Shown: one piece after another, positions 17,876-27,141 of the stretch
Numbering within the stretch: position 1 is the first letter of the stretch
How the letters are laid out: each line of letters starts with the position of its first letter
Source: Owenweeksia sp.
Lineage (GTDB): Bacteria; Bacteroidota; Bacteroidia; Flavobacteriales; Schleiferiaceae
Length of the DNA stretch: 64,000 bases
Reading direction: 5' to 3'
NCBI GenBank assembly: GCA_002695025.1
Contig: NZNV01000008.1
Coordinates: 62,001 to 126,000 of the forward strand
Notes under the pieces: generated by a model
What the model was told of the DNA's origin: nothing
The model's database searches: none
What the model saw: the letters and a program-made list of their open reading frames with translations, nothing else
Position numbers and translations under genes: made by a program

Positions 17876-20194
17876 ATGCCAAAGAACTTAGTAATTGTAG
17901 AGTCCCCTGCCAAGGCCAAGACCATTGGTAAATACCTGGGAAAAGACTTCCAGGTAGAGTCTAGTTATGGCCACATTCGGGACCTGATAGCCAAAGATAT
18001 GGGGATTGATATTGAAAATAATTATGCTCCCAAGTATGCGGTTCCCAAGGAGAAGAAGGAAGTGGTAAACAAGCTCAAGAAGCTAACCAAGGATGCTGAA
18101 ACGGTATGGCTGGCATCGGATGAGGACCGGGAAGGAGAGGCTATTGCCTGGCATTTGGCTGAGGCACTGAACCTGAATCCCGGCACCACCAACCGCATTG
18201 TTTTCCACGAGATCACCAAACCGGCCATTGAGAAAGCTATTCAGAACCCGAGGCGCATTGATCAGAACCTGGTAAATGCCCAACAAGCCCGTAGAGTACT
18301 GGATCGGCTGGTGGGATTTGAACTATCACCGATACTTTGGAAAAAAGTGCAGCGGGGCTTATCGGCCGGGCGTGTACAATCTGTAGCAGTACGTTTGATC
18401 GTAGAGCGGGAAAAAGAGATCCGCAACTTTAAAGCAGTTTCCTTTTTCCGTGTGGTGGGTGAATTTACCAACTCCGATGGCAAATCCATTAAAGCTGAGT
18501 TAAGCAGTCGTTTTGAGACAGAAGAAGAGGCTAAAAAATTCCTGGAAGGATGCAAAGGCCACTCTTTCCACATCAACAGCATTGAAACCAAACCGGCCAA
18601 AAAATCACCGGCTGCTCCTTTTACAACTTCCACCCTACAACAGGAAGCTTCCCGGAAGCTGTATTTCTCGGTGGCGCAAACCATGTCTGTAGCACAAAAA
18701 CTTTACGAATCCGGTCATATAACCTATATGCGTACGGATTCGGTAAATCTTTCGGACCTGGCGCTGAATACTGCCCGAAAGGAAATCCATGACCAGTATG
18801 GAGAAAAGTTTGCCCAAACCCGTAAATATTCCACCAAAAGCAAAGGCGCACAAGAAGCTCACGAAGCCATCCGCCCTACCTTCATGGATAAGCATTCAGC
18901 TGGTACTGATGCCAACCAAAAAAAACTATACGACCTTATCTGGAAGCGCACCATTGCTTCACAAATGAGCGATGCAGAACTGGAAAGAACAGTACTCAGG
19001 ATATCCACACCACAGAAAGAGCTGGAATTTGTAGCGCGTGGTGAAGTGATCAAATTTGAAGGTTTCCTGAAGGTATACCTGGAAGGCACGGATGATGATG
19101 AGAGCGATGAACAGGAAGGAATGCTGCCCGCTTCTGAAAAAGGTGAACACCTGAATGCCTCTGAGTTATCCGCTACACAACGTTTCACTAAACATCCTCC
19201 ACGCTTTACGGAAGCCAGTCTGGTGAAGAAACTGGAGGAACTGGGAATTGGCAGACCCTCCACCTATGCCCCTACCATTTCTACCATCCAAAAAAGGAAT
19301 TACGTAGAGAAATCGGACCTGGAAGGTGAAAAACGAAATTATGTTCAGTATGTACTGACCGGTAGCCAAGTGAAGCAAAACAAACTATCTGAAACTACCG
19401 GTGCCGATAAAGGCAAACTTATTCCTACTGATATAGGGATGGTGGTGAACGACTTTTTGGTGGAGCATTTTAAGGACATCATGGATTACCACTTTACCGC
19501 CAACGTAGAAGAACAATTTGATGAGATTGCACGGGGCAGAGAGCAATGGGACCGGATGATCGACTCTTTTTACAAAGATTTTCACCCGCACCTTAAAGAT
19601 GTTGAAGAAAATTCCGACCGCGCCAAAGGAGAAAGACTCTTAGGCCAGGATCCCAAAAGCGGTAAGCCGGTGTATGCCCGTATCGGGCGCTACGGCCCGA
19701 TGATACAGATCGGTGAGGCCGATGACGAAGAAAAGCCGGAGTTTGCCAGCCTGATGAAGGGTCAGCATATCAATGACATTACCCTGGAAGAAGCACTCGA
19801 GCTATTTAAACTTCCCCGTAAGCTGGGCGAATTTGAAGATCTTCCGGTTTCTGCCAACGTGGGACGCTTTGGCCCTTATGTCCGTCATGGCAACAACTTT
19901 GTGTCTATGAAACCCAAAGAGGGTGACGATCCGATGTCCATAACCCTGGAAAGGGCTATCGAACTGATCAAAGCCAAACAGCAGGCCGACAAGGAAAAAT
20001 TCATTGCCCGTTTTGACGAGGAAAAACCGGTTATAGAGGTGTTGAACGGGCGCTACGGACCCTATATCAAATCCGGCAGAAAGAATTATAAGATCCCTAA
20101 AGATAAGGAACCTGCAACCCTCACCCGGGAAGAATGCCTGGAGATCATGAATGCTACACCTGAACCTAAAAAGCGTAAGCCCCGCAAAAAATGA
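17876..20194 (+). CDS. topA: DNA topoisomerase I
   Basis: Type IA topoisomerase that relaxes negative supercoils by single-strand passage. The start at 17876 (MPKNLVIVESPAKAKTIGKY) is the family N-terminus; an in-frame start at 17732 would add 48 unrelated residues upstream of the promoter candidate. The Toprim domain follows (DEDREGEAIAWHLA), and the catalytic Tyr is about residue 284 in ITYMRTDSVNLS. The C-terminus carries three repeats with the pattern GR(Y/F)GP(M/Y) (ARIGRYGPMIQ, ANVGRFGPYVRHG, VLNGRYGPYIKSG) and no Cys4 zinc fingers, unlike E. coli TopA. The stop overlaps the next start (ATGA). Confidence 0.97.
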   Translation: MPKNLVIVESPAKAKTIGKYLGKDFQVESSYGHIRDLIAKDMGIDIENNYAPKYAVPKEKKEVVNKLKKLTKDAETVWLASDEDREGEAIAWHLAEALNLNPGTTNRIVFHEITKPAIEKAIQNPRRIDQNLVNAQQARRVLDRLVGFELSPILWKKVQRGLSAGRVQSVAVRLIVEREKEIRNFKAVSFFRVVGEFTNSDGKSIKAELSSRFETEEEAKKFLEGCKGHSFHINSIETKPAKKSPAAPFTTSTLQQEASRKLYFSVAQTMSVAQKLYESGHITYMRTDSVNLSDLALNTARKEIHDQYGEKFAQTRKYSTKSKGAQEAHEAIRPTFMDKHSAGTDANQKKLYDLIWKRTIASQMSDAELERTVLRISTPQKELEFVARGEVIKFEGFLKVYLEGTDDDESDEQEGMLPASEKGEHLNASELSATQRFTKHPPRFTEASLVKKLEELGIGRPSTYAPTISTIQKRNYVEKSDLEGEKRNYVQYVLTGSQVKQNKLSETTGADKGKLIPTDIGMVVNDFLVEHFKDIMDYHFTANVEEQFDEIARGREQWDRMIDSFYKDFHPHLKDVEENSDRAKGERLLGQDPKSGKPVYARIGRYGPMIQIGEADDEEKPEFASLMKGQHINDITLEEALELFKLPRKLGEFEDLPVSANVGRFGPYVRHGNNFVSMKPKEGDDPMSITLERAIELIKAKQQADKEKFIARFDEEKPVIEVLNGRYGPYIKSGRKNYKIPKDKEPATLTREECLEIMNATPEPKKRKPRKK

Positions 20195-21369
20195 ATCTTG
20201 AAGATTTCCTAGCCCCTGTACGCCAGAGTCTTATAGAAGACAACGAACATCTTCACCCCCAGGCCCTGGTCCATCACATTGCGAAACACACGGAAATCGA
20301 AGGCATACCGGACCTTGAGCATTGCAAGATCGCCATTATCGGAGTTATGGAAGACCGGGGCACCAACAACAACCGGGGAGCTGCCCAGGCACCTGATTCC
20401 GTGCGCAGTTACCTGTACACTCTTTTTAAAGGCAAGTGGCAAAGCCCTATATGTGATCTTGGAAATATTTACAGTGGTGAAAGCCTGAGGGATTCCTATA
20501 TAGCGGTGAAAGAAGTGATCCACCATCTCCTGAAAAAAGGGATAACCCCGATTATTATAGGAGGAGGGCAGGATCTTACCTATGCCAATTACCGGGCTTA
20601 CGATGGCATGGAGCAAACCGTAAACCTGGTATCCATAGATTCACGTTTTGACCTGGGCCGCCATGATGCAAAGACCGGGGCGGATAATTTCCTTAGCTTC
20701 ATTGTTTTGGAAAAGCCTTATATTCTTTATAATTACAGCAACATTGGCTACCAGACCTACTTTGTCAACCAGGACGAGATAGACCTCATGGAGCGCATGT
20801 ATTTTGACGTGCACCGCCTGGGTATTTTCCGTAACAACATCCGCGAAGCCGAGCCTATTCTCCGTGATGCGGACATTGTGAGCTTTGACCTATCTGCCCT
20901 ACGGCAGGCGGATGCCCCTGGAAACCTGAACCATTCCCCCAACGGCTTCAGTGGTGAGGAAGCCTGCGCCCTGAGCCGCTACGCTGGTATCAGTGACAAG
21001 GTATCCTCCTTCGGTATTTACGAGCTCAACCCTGAATTTGATAACCAGGGTCGCACAGCACATCTGGTTTCACAAATGCTCTGGTACTTTATTGAAGGCT
21101 TTAATAATCGGAAGGGCGACTACCCCTACGCCTCCAAAAAAGAATATGATCGTTTTACGGTACTGATCAATGAAGGGGAACACGAACTGATCTTTTACCG
21201 TAGCAATTTGAGCGAGCGTTGGTGGATAGAAGTACCGGTAAAAGCTGGAAATACCAGTATGGATAGTGAGCGGCACCACCTTATTCCTTGTTCGTATGAG
21301 GATTATCAAAGGGCTTGCGAAAATGATATTCCTTTACGGTGGTGGCTGGCTTTGAAAAAGTCTGTATAA
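20191..21369 (+). CDS. Arginase-fold (ureohydrolase family) protein with altered metal site
   Basis: A 392-residue protein of the arginase/agmatinase/formimidoylglutamase superfamily. All three metal motifs can be located but are changed: GGGQD replaces GG(D)H(S), so the His is Gln; DSRFD replaces DAHxD, so the His is Arg; and SFDLSALRQAD replaces SxDxDxxD, so the second Asp is Ser. Three of six Mn ligands are therefore lost and normal hydrolase activity is unlikely. The fold is otherwise retained. It is translationally coupled to topA (4-nt overlap) and lies just upstream of the T9SS operon. Databases often call such proteins formimidoylglutamase; a non-catalytic role is my inference. Confidence 0.8.
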   Translation: MNLEDFLAPVRQSLIEDNEHLHPQALVHHIAKHTEIEGIPDLEHCKIAIIGVMEDRGTNNNRGAAQAPDSVRSYLYTLFKGKWQSPICDLGNIYSGESLRDSYIAVKEVIHHLLKKGITPIIIGGGQDLTYANYRAYDGMEQTVNLVSIDSRFDLGRHDAKTGADNFLSFIVLEKPYILYNYSNIGYQTYFVNQDEIDLMERMYFDVHRLGIFRNNIREAEPILRDADIVSFDLSALRQADAPGNLNHSPNGFSGEEACALSRYAGISDKVSSFGIYELNPEFDNQGRTAHLVSQMLWYFIEGFNNRKGDYPYASKKEYDRFTVLINEGEHELIFYRSNLSERWWIEVPVKAGNTSMDSERHHLIPCSYEDYQRACENDIPLRWWLALKKSV

Positions 21370-21456
21370 ACCTCTGCGTAACAAAAAATGAGGGATTAAT
21401 GCCCCTTAATTTTCGTTAAAATTAACCGAGCATTAACATTTTGTTGTTCAAAATTT

Positions 21457-21464
21457 TATCTTTG
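21457..21464 (+). promoter_or_regulatory. -7 box upstream of porP/gldKLMN
   Basis: An exact TAtcTTTG, 53 nt before the porP/sprF ATG, in an AT-rich gap (21370-21517). The best TTTG upstream (21440-21443) is only 13 nt away, shorter than the usual 19-21, so the -33 box is uncertain. Confidence 0.38.
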
Positions 21465-21517
21465 GAGATTTCAAAGGTTATAGTAGTAACATAAAACAAC
21501 CCTACAACCCTGCGTTT

Positions 21518-22459
21518 ATGAGAAAAATCTACGCACTACTTTTCTTGGTGGCATTGCCTTTCCTGAGTAAGGCACAGCAAAATGTGCAGTTTACCCAATA
21601 CATGTTCAACAAGATTTATTACAACCCGGCTGTGGCAGGGACAGGGGGTGCTATATGTATCAACGCCCTTCACAGGAGCCAATGGGTAGGCTTTGAAGGA
21701 GCTCCAACTACCCAAAACATAAATGGTAATATCCCGGTAAGGTCGGTTCACGGTGGTTTTTCTGTGAATATTGTAAATGACCAGATCGGTTTTTTTCAAA
21801 ATATTGAAGCTGGCCTGGGCTATGCGTATCAACTGGAATTAGCGCGGGGAACCCTGGGCTTTGGAGTGGGTTTACGTTTCATTAACAACTCTGTAAATGG
21901 AGCGGAATGGCGCCCGGCCGACCAAACTCTTGCAGGACTGGGAATACCTTCATCTGATGCTTCCGGCCTGGCAATTGACCCTTCTTTTGGAGTTTATTAT
22001 TCCAGCGAAAATATATGGGGAGGTATCTCCACTATAAACCTGATTGAATCTACATCTGCCTTGAACGGGCAGAATGGTAATATCGGATACCGCAACGCAA
22101 GGCACTATTATGTAATGGGTGGTTACAACTGGCAGATCCCCGCCAGCAACTGGATGCTCATGCCCAGCACCCTGATAAAAACCGATGCCCGCAGCTCTCC
22201 TTCGTTTGACGTGAATGTGATGGCCATGTACAATAACAAGTTTTGGGGAGGCGTTACATACAGGCTACAGGACGCTGTAGGGGTGAATATTGGATATCAG
22301 ATATTACCCTCATTAAAAGCAGGTTACTCTTATGATGTAGCAACGGGGGATCTTTCTTCTCAGGGCGGAGGGAGCCATGAGATCATGTTAAAATATTGTT
22401 TTAGAATAGAAATTCCCCCAAGGGAAAAAGGAAGTTATAGAAATCCAAGATTTTTGTAA
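21518..22459 (+). CDS. Type IX secretion outer-membrane protein PorP/SprF family
   Basis: A 313-residue outer-membrane beta-barrel with a signal peptide (ALPFLSKAQ). The mature N-terminus QNVQFTQYMFNKIYYNPAVA is the diagnostic start of the PorP/SprF family, whose members help anchor or secrete T9SS substrates such as SprB-type adhesins. It is the first gene of a cluster with gldK, gldL, gldM and gldN, 57 nt upstream of gldK. PorP and SprF paralogs cannot be separated by eye; the position next to gldK argues for the core PorP-type copy. Confidence 0.92.
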   Translation: MRKIYALLFLVALPFLSKAQQNVQFTQYMFNKIYYNPAVAGTGGAICINALHRSQWVGFEGAPTTQNINGNIPVRSVHGGFSVNIVNDQIGFFQNIEAGLGYAYQLELARGTLGFGVGLRFINNSVNGAEWRPADQTLAGLGIPSSDASGLAIDPSFGVYYSSENIWGGISTINLIESTSALNGQNGNIGYRNARHYYVMGGYNWQIPASNWMLMPSTLIKTDARSSPSFDVNVMAMYNNKFWGGVTYRLQDAVGVNIGYQILPSLKAGYSYDVATGDLSSQGGGSHEIMLKYCFRIEIPPREKGSYRNPRFL

Positions 22460-22516
22460 TATAGCGCTCTTCGATAAATGGCGTTATATTCCTTCGAAGA
22501 ATTAACAAGGTAGGAT

Positions 22517-23935
22517 ATGAAAAAACTGATTATCATCACAATAGGCATAGGAATGCTGGCAGCATGCAACAGCAATCCTCATGGCGAATTGGTTGGCGTT
22601 CAGGACAGACCGGAGTTCTATCCATCTGAACCTTATGGTATGGTATACATTCCTCAGGGTTCGTATAACATGGGTAATGCTGATCAGGATGTACCTTATT
22701 CCATGGTTTCTCCAACCAAGACGGTTTCCGTACCGGCTTTCTGGATGGACCAAACGGAGATTACCAATAATGAGTACCGCCAGTTTGTATATTGGGTGCG
22801 GGATTCTATTTTGAGGTATCGCCTCGGAGAAGACGGACTGGTTGAAGGCTACGAGTTTGATGATGCCGCTAATAAGGAAGATCCCACATTCTTTGAAGAA
22901 TATGTGGCGCTGAACTATCCTGACTCCATGCAGCGGAGGTTGAATTGGGAACCCTATCTGGAATGGGAAAATGATCGCTATCCTAGCATAGAGTACACCG
23001 AGATTATCCAAAGCATGTACCTTCCCCCCGAAGAAATGTTCATGGGCCGCAGAATGATTGATGCGCGCCAGTTGAATTACGCTTATTTCTTTATCAACAA
23101 GCAAAAGGCAGCTAAGAAAAATAACCGTGTAATTTTCGATTACAAGGATGAAGACCAGGATGGTCAGTATTTCTCCTATCGTGATTATATCAAGGAAACC
23201 AAGGAGATATCCGATCGTAGTTCCTTCTTTGAAGGAGGCGTGATTAACATCTATCCTGATACACTATCCTGGATACATGACTTTACGTACAGCTACAATG
23301 ATCCTATGCATGACAAATACTTCTGGCACCCCTCTTATGATGATTATCCTGTGGTAGGTGTAAACTGGAGACAAGCCCGTGCATTCTGTAACTGGAGAAC
23401 CAAATTCCGCAATGATTACCTCCAGGATGAAGGAGAACCCATCGAACAGGAGTTTCGTTTGCCAACTGAAGCCGAATGGGAATATGCTGCCCGTGGCGGA
23501 CAGGATCTGATGACTTATCCCTGGGGTGGACCTTATGCTATGAACAGTTCAGGATGTTACCTGGGTAACTTCAAACCGTTACGTGGTAATGTCACTGCAG
23601 ATGGTGGTTTCTACCCCGTTAAAGTAACCGCCTATAGCCCCAATGACTTCAACCTGTATAACATGGCAGGTAACGTTTCAGAATGGACCAATACCGCATT
23701 TGAGGCTGCTTCTTACTACTACGTAAGCGATATCAGTCCTAACTTTGAATACAATGCTTACGAAAGCGATGACGAAACCCTGAAACGTAAAGTGATCCGT
23801 GGAGGTAGCTGGAAGGATGTAGCCTACTTCATGCAGGTTAGCACACGCGATTATGAGTATCAGGATACTGCTAAGTGCTATATCGGATTCCGCACCGTAC
23901 AAAGCTTTATGGGTCGTGATATTAAAGACTTCTGA
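22517..23935 (+). CDS. gldK: Gliding motility / T9SS lipoprotein GldK
   Basis: Outer-membrane lipoprotein (lipobox GMLAAC, Cys17) of 472 residues that forms the periplasmic ring of the type IX secretion system with GldN. It has the formylglycine-generating-enzyme-like fold: GMVYIPQGSYNMGN, WMDQTEITNNEYRQFV, PVVGVNWRQARAFCNW, RLPTEAEWEYAARGG, NMAGNVSEW and VIRGGSW. In GldK/PorK this fold is structural, not an oxidase. The gene order gldK-gldL-gldM-gldN is intact. Confidence 0.96.
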   Translation: MKKLIIITIGIGMLAACNSNPHGELVGVQDRPEFYPSEPYGMVYIPQGSYNMGNADQDVPYSMVSPTKTVSVPAFWMDQTEITNNEYRQFVYWVRDSILRYRLGEDGLVEGYEFDDAANKEDPTFFEEYVALNYPDSMQRRLNWEPYLEWENDRYPSIEYTEIIQSMYLPPEEMFMGRRMIDARQLNYAYFFINKQKAAKKNNRVIFDYKDEDQDGQYFSYRDYIKETKEISDRSSFFEGGVINIYPDTLSWIHDFTYSYNDPMHDKYFWHPSYDDYPVVGVNWRQARAFCNWRTKFRNDYLQDEGEPIEQEFRLPTEAEWEYAARGGQDLMTYPWGGPYAMNSSGCYLGNFKPLRGNVTADGGFYPVKVTAYSPNDFNLYNMAGNVSEWTNTAFEAASYYYVSDISPNFEYNAYESDDETLKRKVIRGGSWKDVAYFMQVSTRDYEYQDTAKCYIGFRTVQSFMGRDIKDF

Positions 23936-23986
23936 TTCCAAACCCCGAACAACAAAAAATCCTATTTAATTTAAATTTCGAATACA

Positions 23987-24652
23987 ATGGCGTTAATTGA
24001 TGTAAACAGCAAAAGATTTAAGAACTTCATGTCCAAGCTCTATGGTATCGGAGCATCAGTAGTAATTCTTGGAGCGATGTTCAAGATCCTTCACTACCCC
24101 GGAGCCGACTTTATGCTCGTATTGGGTCTTACCACTGAAGCCGTGATCTTCTTCTTCTCTGCTTTTGAAAAACCACATGAGGAGTATGACTGGACTTTGG
24201 TGTATCCTGAATTGGCCGGGATGGAAGATCCAGATGAAGAAATAAGAGGTGAAAACCGCCTTTCTCCTACACAGGAGCTGGACAAAATGTTGGAAGATGC
24301 TAAAATTGACGGTGAACTGATTGAAAGTCTTGGTTCAGGTTTACGCAGGTTCGGTGACGCAGCCAGCAAGCTTAGCGTTACAGTTGATGCGGCCGCTGCC
24401 ACCCAGGAATATGGTGAGCAGTTAAGCCTCGCCTCCAAAAACATGGAATCACTGAACGCTCTCTATGCCGTTCAACTGGAAAGTTCAGCTAACCACATGG
24501 AAGCTCAGAACTCCCTGATCGAGAAACTGAACTCTTCTATCAATGATTCAGAGCGTCTTGCCGATGAGGTTTCTTCTTTGGCCAACAATATGAGCCAGCT
24601 GAACTCCGTATATGGTGGTATGCTTTCCGCAATGAATATCAATAAGAATTAA
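23987..24652 (+). CDS. gldL: Gliding motility / T9SS motor protein GldL
   Basis: Inner-membrane protein of 221 residues with two N-terminal transmembrane helices (about 18-35 and 43-60) and a long cytoplasmic coiled-coil. GldL pentamers surround a GldM dimer and form the proton-driven rotary motor that powers T9SS and gliding. The second helix contains the membrane-buried Glu (GLTTEAVIFFFSAFEKP) considered important for proton use. It lies 51 nt after gldK and 43 nt before gldM. Confidence 0.96.
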   Translation: MALIDVNSKRFKNFMSKLYGIGASVVILGAMFKILHYPGADFMLVLGLTTEAVIFFFSAFEKPHEEYDWTLVYPELAGMEDPDEEIRGENRLSPTQELDKMLEDAKIDGELIESLGSGLRRFGDAASKLSVTVDAAAATQEYGEQLSLASKNMESLNALYAVQLESSANHMEAQNSLIEKLNSSINDSERLADEVSSLANNMSQLNSVYGGMLSAMNINKN

Positions 24653-24695
24653 TCAGAAGAGCTTAATTTCTAAATCAACAAAAGACTGACCTGAT

Positions 24696-26228
24696 ATGGC
24701 GAGTGGAAAACAGACACCGAGACAGAAAATGATCAATATGATGTACCTCGTATTGACCGCACTTCTGGCTCTGAACATTTCAAAGGATATCCTGGAAGCA
24801 CTGACCAAGCTTAACGCCAGCCTGGATCAAACCGTTCAAACGGTGGATAAAAAGAATGCTTCTATTTACACCAAATTTGAGTCTGCCTATGCGCAAGACC
24901 CGCAAAAGACCAAGAAATGGAGAGATATGGCCCTTACGGTTCAAAAGGAATCCAATGATCTGTATGCTTACATTGCTCAACTGAAGGAAGACCTGGTGCA
25001 GGTTAGCGGAGGTTATGAAGAAGGAAGTACTACTGTACCTAAGAGTTTGGATGCCCGTGAAAAGCCAGCCAACTACCTTCTCAATGAGAAGCATGCTACG
25101 GAACTTAAAAATCAAATTGATGAGTACCGCAATACGTTGAAGCAATATGCTCTTAGTCCTCAAACACAAAATAATATTGAGACTACTTTCAGCACCGCTG
25201 ATCAGCCCATAGGTGAAGATAATGTGATGACCAGCTGGGAAAAGGCAAATTTTGAGCACTTTCCCCTTGCGGCCATTCTCCCCTTCCTCACAGATTACCA
25301 GGCAAAGGTTCGTAATTCTGAGTCTGACGTGATCAGCGAACTTCAAACAAAGATCGGTGAGTCCGACCTTAAATTTACCGATGTACGCGTAATTGTGGAT
25401 TCCAAATCCAACTATGTTACACAGGGAGATGAGTACAAGGCGGAAGTTTTTCTTGCTGCGTACGATGCTACACAAGAACCAGTTATTCTGGTAAATGGAC
25501 AGGCCTTACCTTCTGAGCAGATCAGCGAGGGAAAAGGACTGGTTAAATTCAAGGCAGATGGTGTAGGTGAGAAAAAGTGGGGTGGTAAAATCAAGATTAC
25601 CCAAATCGGTAAAGGTGAAGTGGAATATGATATTCCCGAACAAACGTATACCGTTGCTCCTCCTACGGCCGTAATATCCCCTACTGCCATGAACGTTCTT
25701 TACAAAGGGGTGGATAACCCTCTTGAAATTGGTGTTCCCGGAGTAGACCCTTCTAAAGTAAGGGTTAGTGGCGTTCCCCTTTCCGGATCCAATGGCAATT
25801 ATATTGCTGACGTTTCTAGTGTTAGCAGTCGTGAAATTAATATCCAGGTATCCGTTCAGGAAGAGGATGGTTCCGTAAGATCAGTAGGTACTAAGAAGTT
25901 CCGTGTTAAAGGTCTTCCTCCTGCTACAGGAAGTATTTTCGGAAAAACCGAGGGAATAATGTCCAAAAGCTTATTACAGAGAGCTACGGTTGAAGCCAAA
26001 TATGAAGATTTTCCTTTTGACCTCAACCTTACCGTAACCTCTTTTGAAATTGCTGTACCAGGATTTCCCCCGGAACAGGTTCGAGGTAATTCAATGTCCT
26101 CTGACGTTAAAACACGTATTGAAAAGCTACGTCCGGGACAAACAGTTTCTATCCGGAATATTAAGGCGGTAGGCCCCAAGGGCGTCCGTGTAAACCAGGT
26201 TGGTAATATTTCGATAGACGTAAACTAA
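24696..26228 (+). CDS. gldM: Gliding motility / T9SS motor protein GldM
   Basis: A 510-residue protein with one N-terminal transmembrane helix (MYLVLTALLALNISKDI, about 16-32) and a long periplasmic part made of consecutive domains that reaches the GldKN ring. The cytoplasmic start MASGKQTPRQKMINMMYLV is the family signature. Together with GldL it forms the energy-transducing motor. Twelve nt separate it from gldN. Confidence 0.96.
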   Translation: MASGKQTPRQKMINMMYLVLTALLALNISKDILEALTKLNASLDQTVQTVDKKNASIYTKFESAYAQDPQKTKKWRDMALTVQKESNDLYAYIAQLKEDLVQVSGGYEEGSTTVPKSLDAREKPANYLLNEKHATELKNQIDEYRNTLKQYALSPQTQNNIETTFSTADQPIGEDNVMTSWEKANFEHFPLAAILPFLTDYQAKVRNSESDVISELQTKIGESDLKFTDVRVIVDSKSNYVTQGDEYKAEVFLAAYDATQEPVILVNGQALPSEQISEGKGLVKFKADGVGEKKWGGKIKITQIGKGEVEYDIPEQTYTVAPPTAVISPTAMNVLYKGVDNPLEIGVPGVDPSKVRVSGVPLSGSNGNYIADVSSVSSREINIQVSVQEEDGSVRSVGTKKFRVKGLPPATGSIFGKTEGIMSKSLLQRATVEAKYEDFPFDLNLTVTSFEIAVPGFPPEQVRGNSMSSDVKTRIEKLRPGQTVSIRNIKAVGPKGVRVNQVGNISIDVN

Positions 26229-26240
26229 AAGCATAAGTCT

Positions 26241-27080
26241 ATGAGAAGGATTGTTTTAGGTTTAATGACGATTGGTTTGATGGCGGTAGCCGCTCATTCG
26301 GCTCAGGCACAGATCCTCACTCCACAGGACGATGGGATCATACCTGATCCACCCAAGCACTACCATCATAACCAGGTATTCCCCTACCCCCATTTGCGGG
26401 AAGCGGATATGATGTGGAGCACCCGTCACTGGGAGCGTATTGACCTTAGAGAAAAGATAAATCATCATCTCTACTATCCTATTGTTCCTATACCTGATCG
26501 CAAAAGTCTGTATGATGTACTCGTTGATGGTATCTTAAATGAAGGGACTATCATAGAAGTGTTTGCTGATGATCGTTTTGAAATTCCCCTTACACCTGAA
26601 CAGGTAGAAAACTATGCTGCCAAAAGAGATACTCTTTGGGATCCTGAAGATGCCTCACGCTGGCTGGCTGTAGATACCATCAGGGTAACCGCCAAAGACG
26701 TTCTGGCTTATGAAATTAAGTCTGACTGGTTCTTTGACAAGCAAAGGGGAGAAATGAAAAACCGTATTATCGGGATTTCACCTGTGGTAAAGAATCCGAA
26801 AACCGGTGATATTTACAATCTATTCTGGGTTTGGTTCCCTGATGCACGTTATGCCCTGGCTACGCATGTGGCCTTTAATCCGCAAAACAATGCAGCAAGG
26901 TTAACCTACGACCAGGTTTTTCATATTCGTTTCTTCAACTCCACCATCATCAAACAAGACAACGTTTATGACCGGTCTATTGCCGACTATAAGCGTAACT
27001 CACCGATGGATCAATTGCTGGAGGCCCAGGAAATTCGTGAAAACCTGCGGAATTTTGAACATGACCTTTGGGAATATTGA
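26241..27080 (+). CDS. gldN: Gliding motility / T9SS ring protein GldN
   Basis: Periplasmic protein of 279 residues with a signal peptide (AAHSAQA). It pairs with GldK in the periplasmic ring. The conserved WSTRHWERIDLREKINHHLY, WFFDKQRGEMKNRIIGI, FWVWFPDARY and SPMDQLLEAQEIRENLRNFE segments fit the GldN/PorN family. Last gene of the operon, followed by a terminator. Confidence 0.96.
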   Translation: MRRIVLGLMTIGLMAVAAHSAQAQILTPQDDGIIPDPPKHYHHNQVFPYPHLREADMMWSTRHWERIDLREKINHHLYYPIVPIPDRKSLYDVLVDGILNEGTIIEVFADDRFEIPLTPEQVENYAAKRDTLWDPEDASRWLAVDTIRVTAKDVLAYEIKSDWFFDKQRGEMKNRIIGISPVVKNPKTGDIYNLFWVWFPDARYALATHVAFNPQNNAARLTYDQVFHIRFFNSTIIKQDNVYDRSIADYKRNSPMDQLLEAQEIRENLRNFEHDLWEY

Positions 27081-27102
27081 TACCCTACTAAACTTACTAT
27101 AG

Positions 27103-27126
27103 CCCCGTCCTTTGACGGGGTTTTTT
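27103..27126 (+). terminator. Rho-independent terminator of the gldKLMN operon
   Basis: CCCCGTC (27103-27109) pairs with GACGGGG (27114-27120), loop CTTT, followed by six T residues, 22 nt after the gldN stop. Confidence 0.93.
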
Positions 27127-27141
27127 ATTTACCCGCACTCT

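Noticed and set aside
20191-21369. Functional formimidoylglutamase in a histidine-degradation operon
   Set aside because: No hut genes are adjacent and three of the six metal ligands are replaced.
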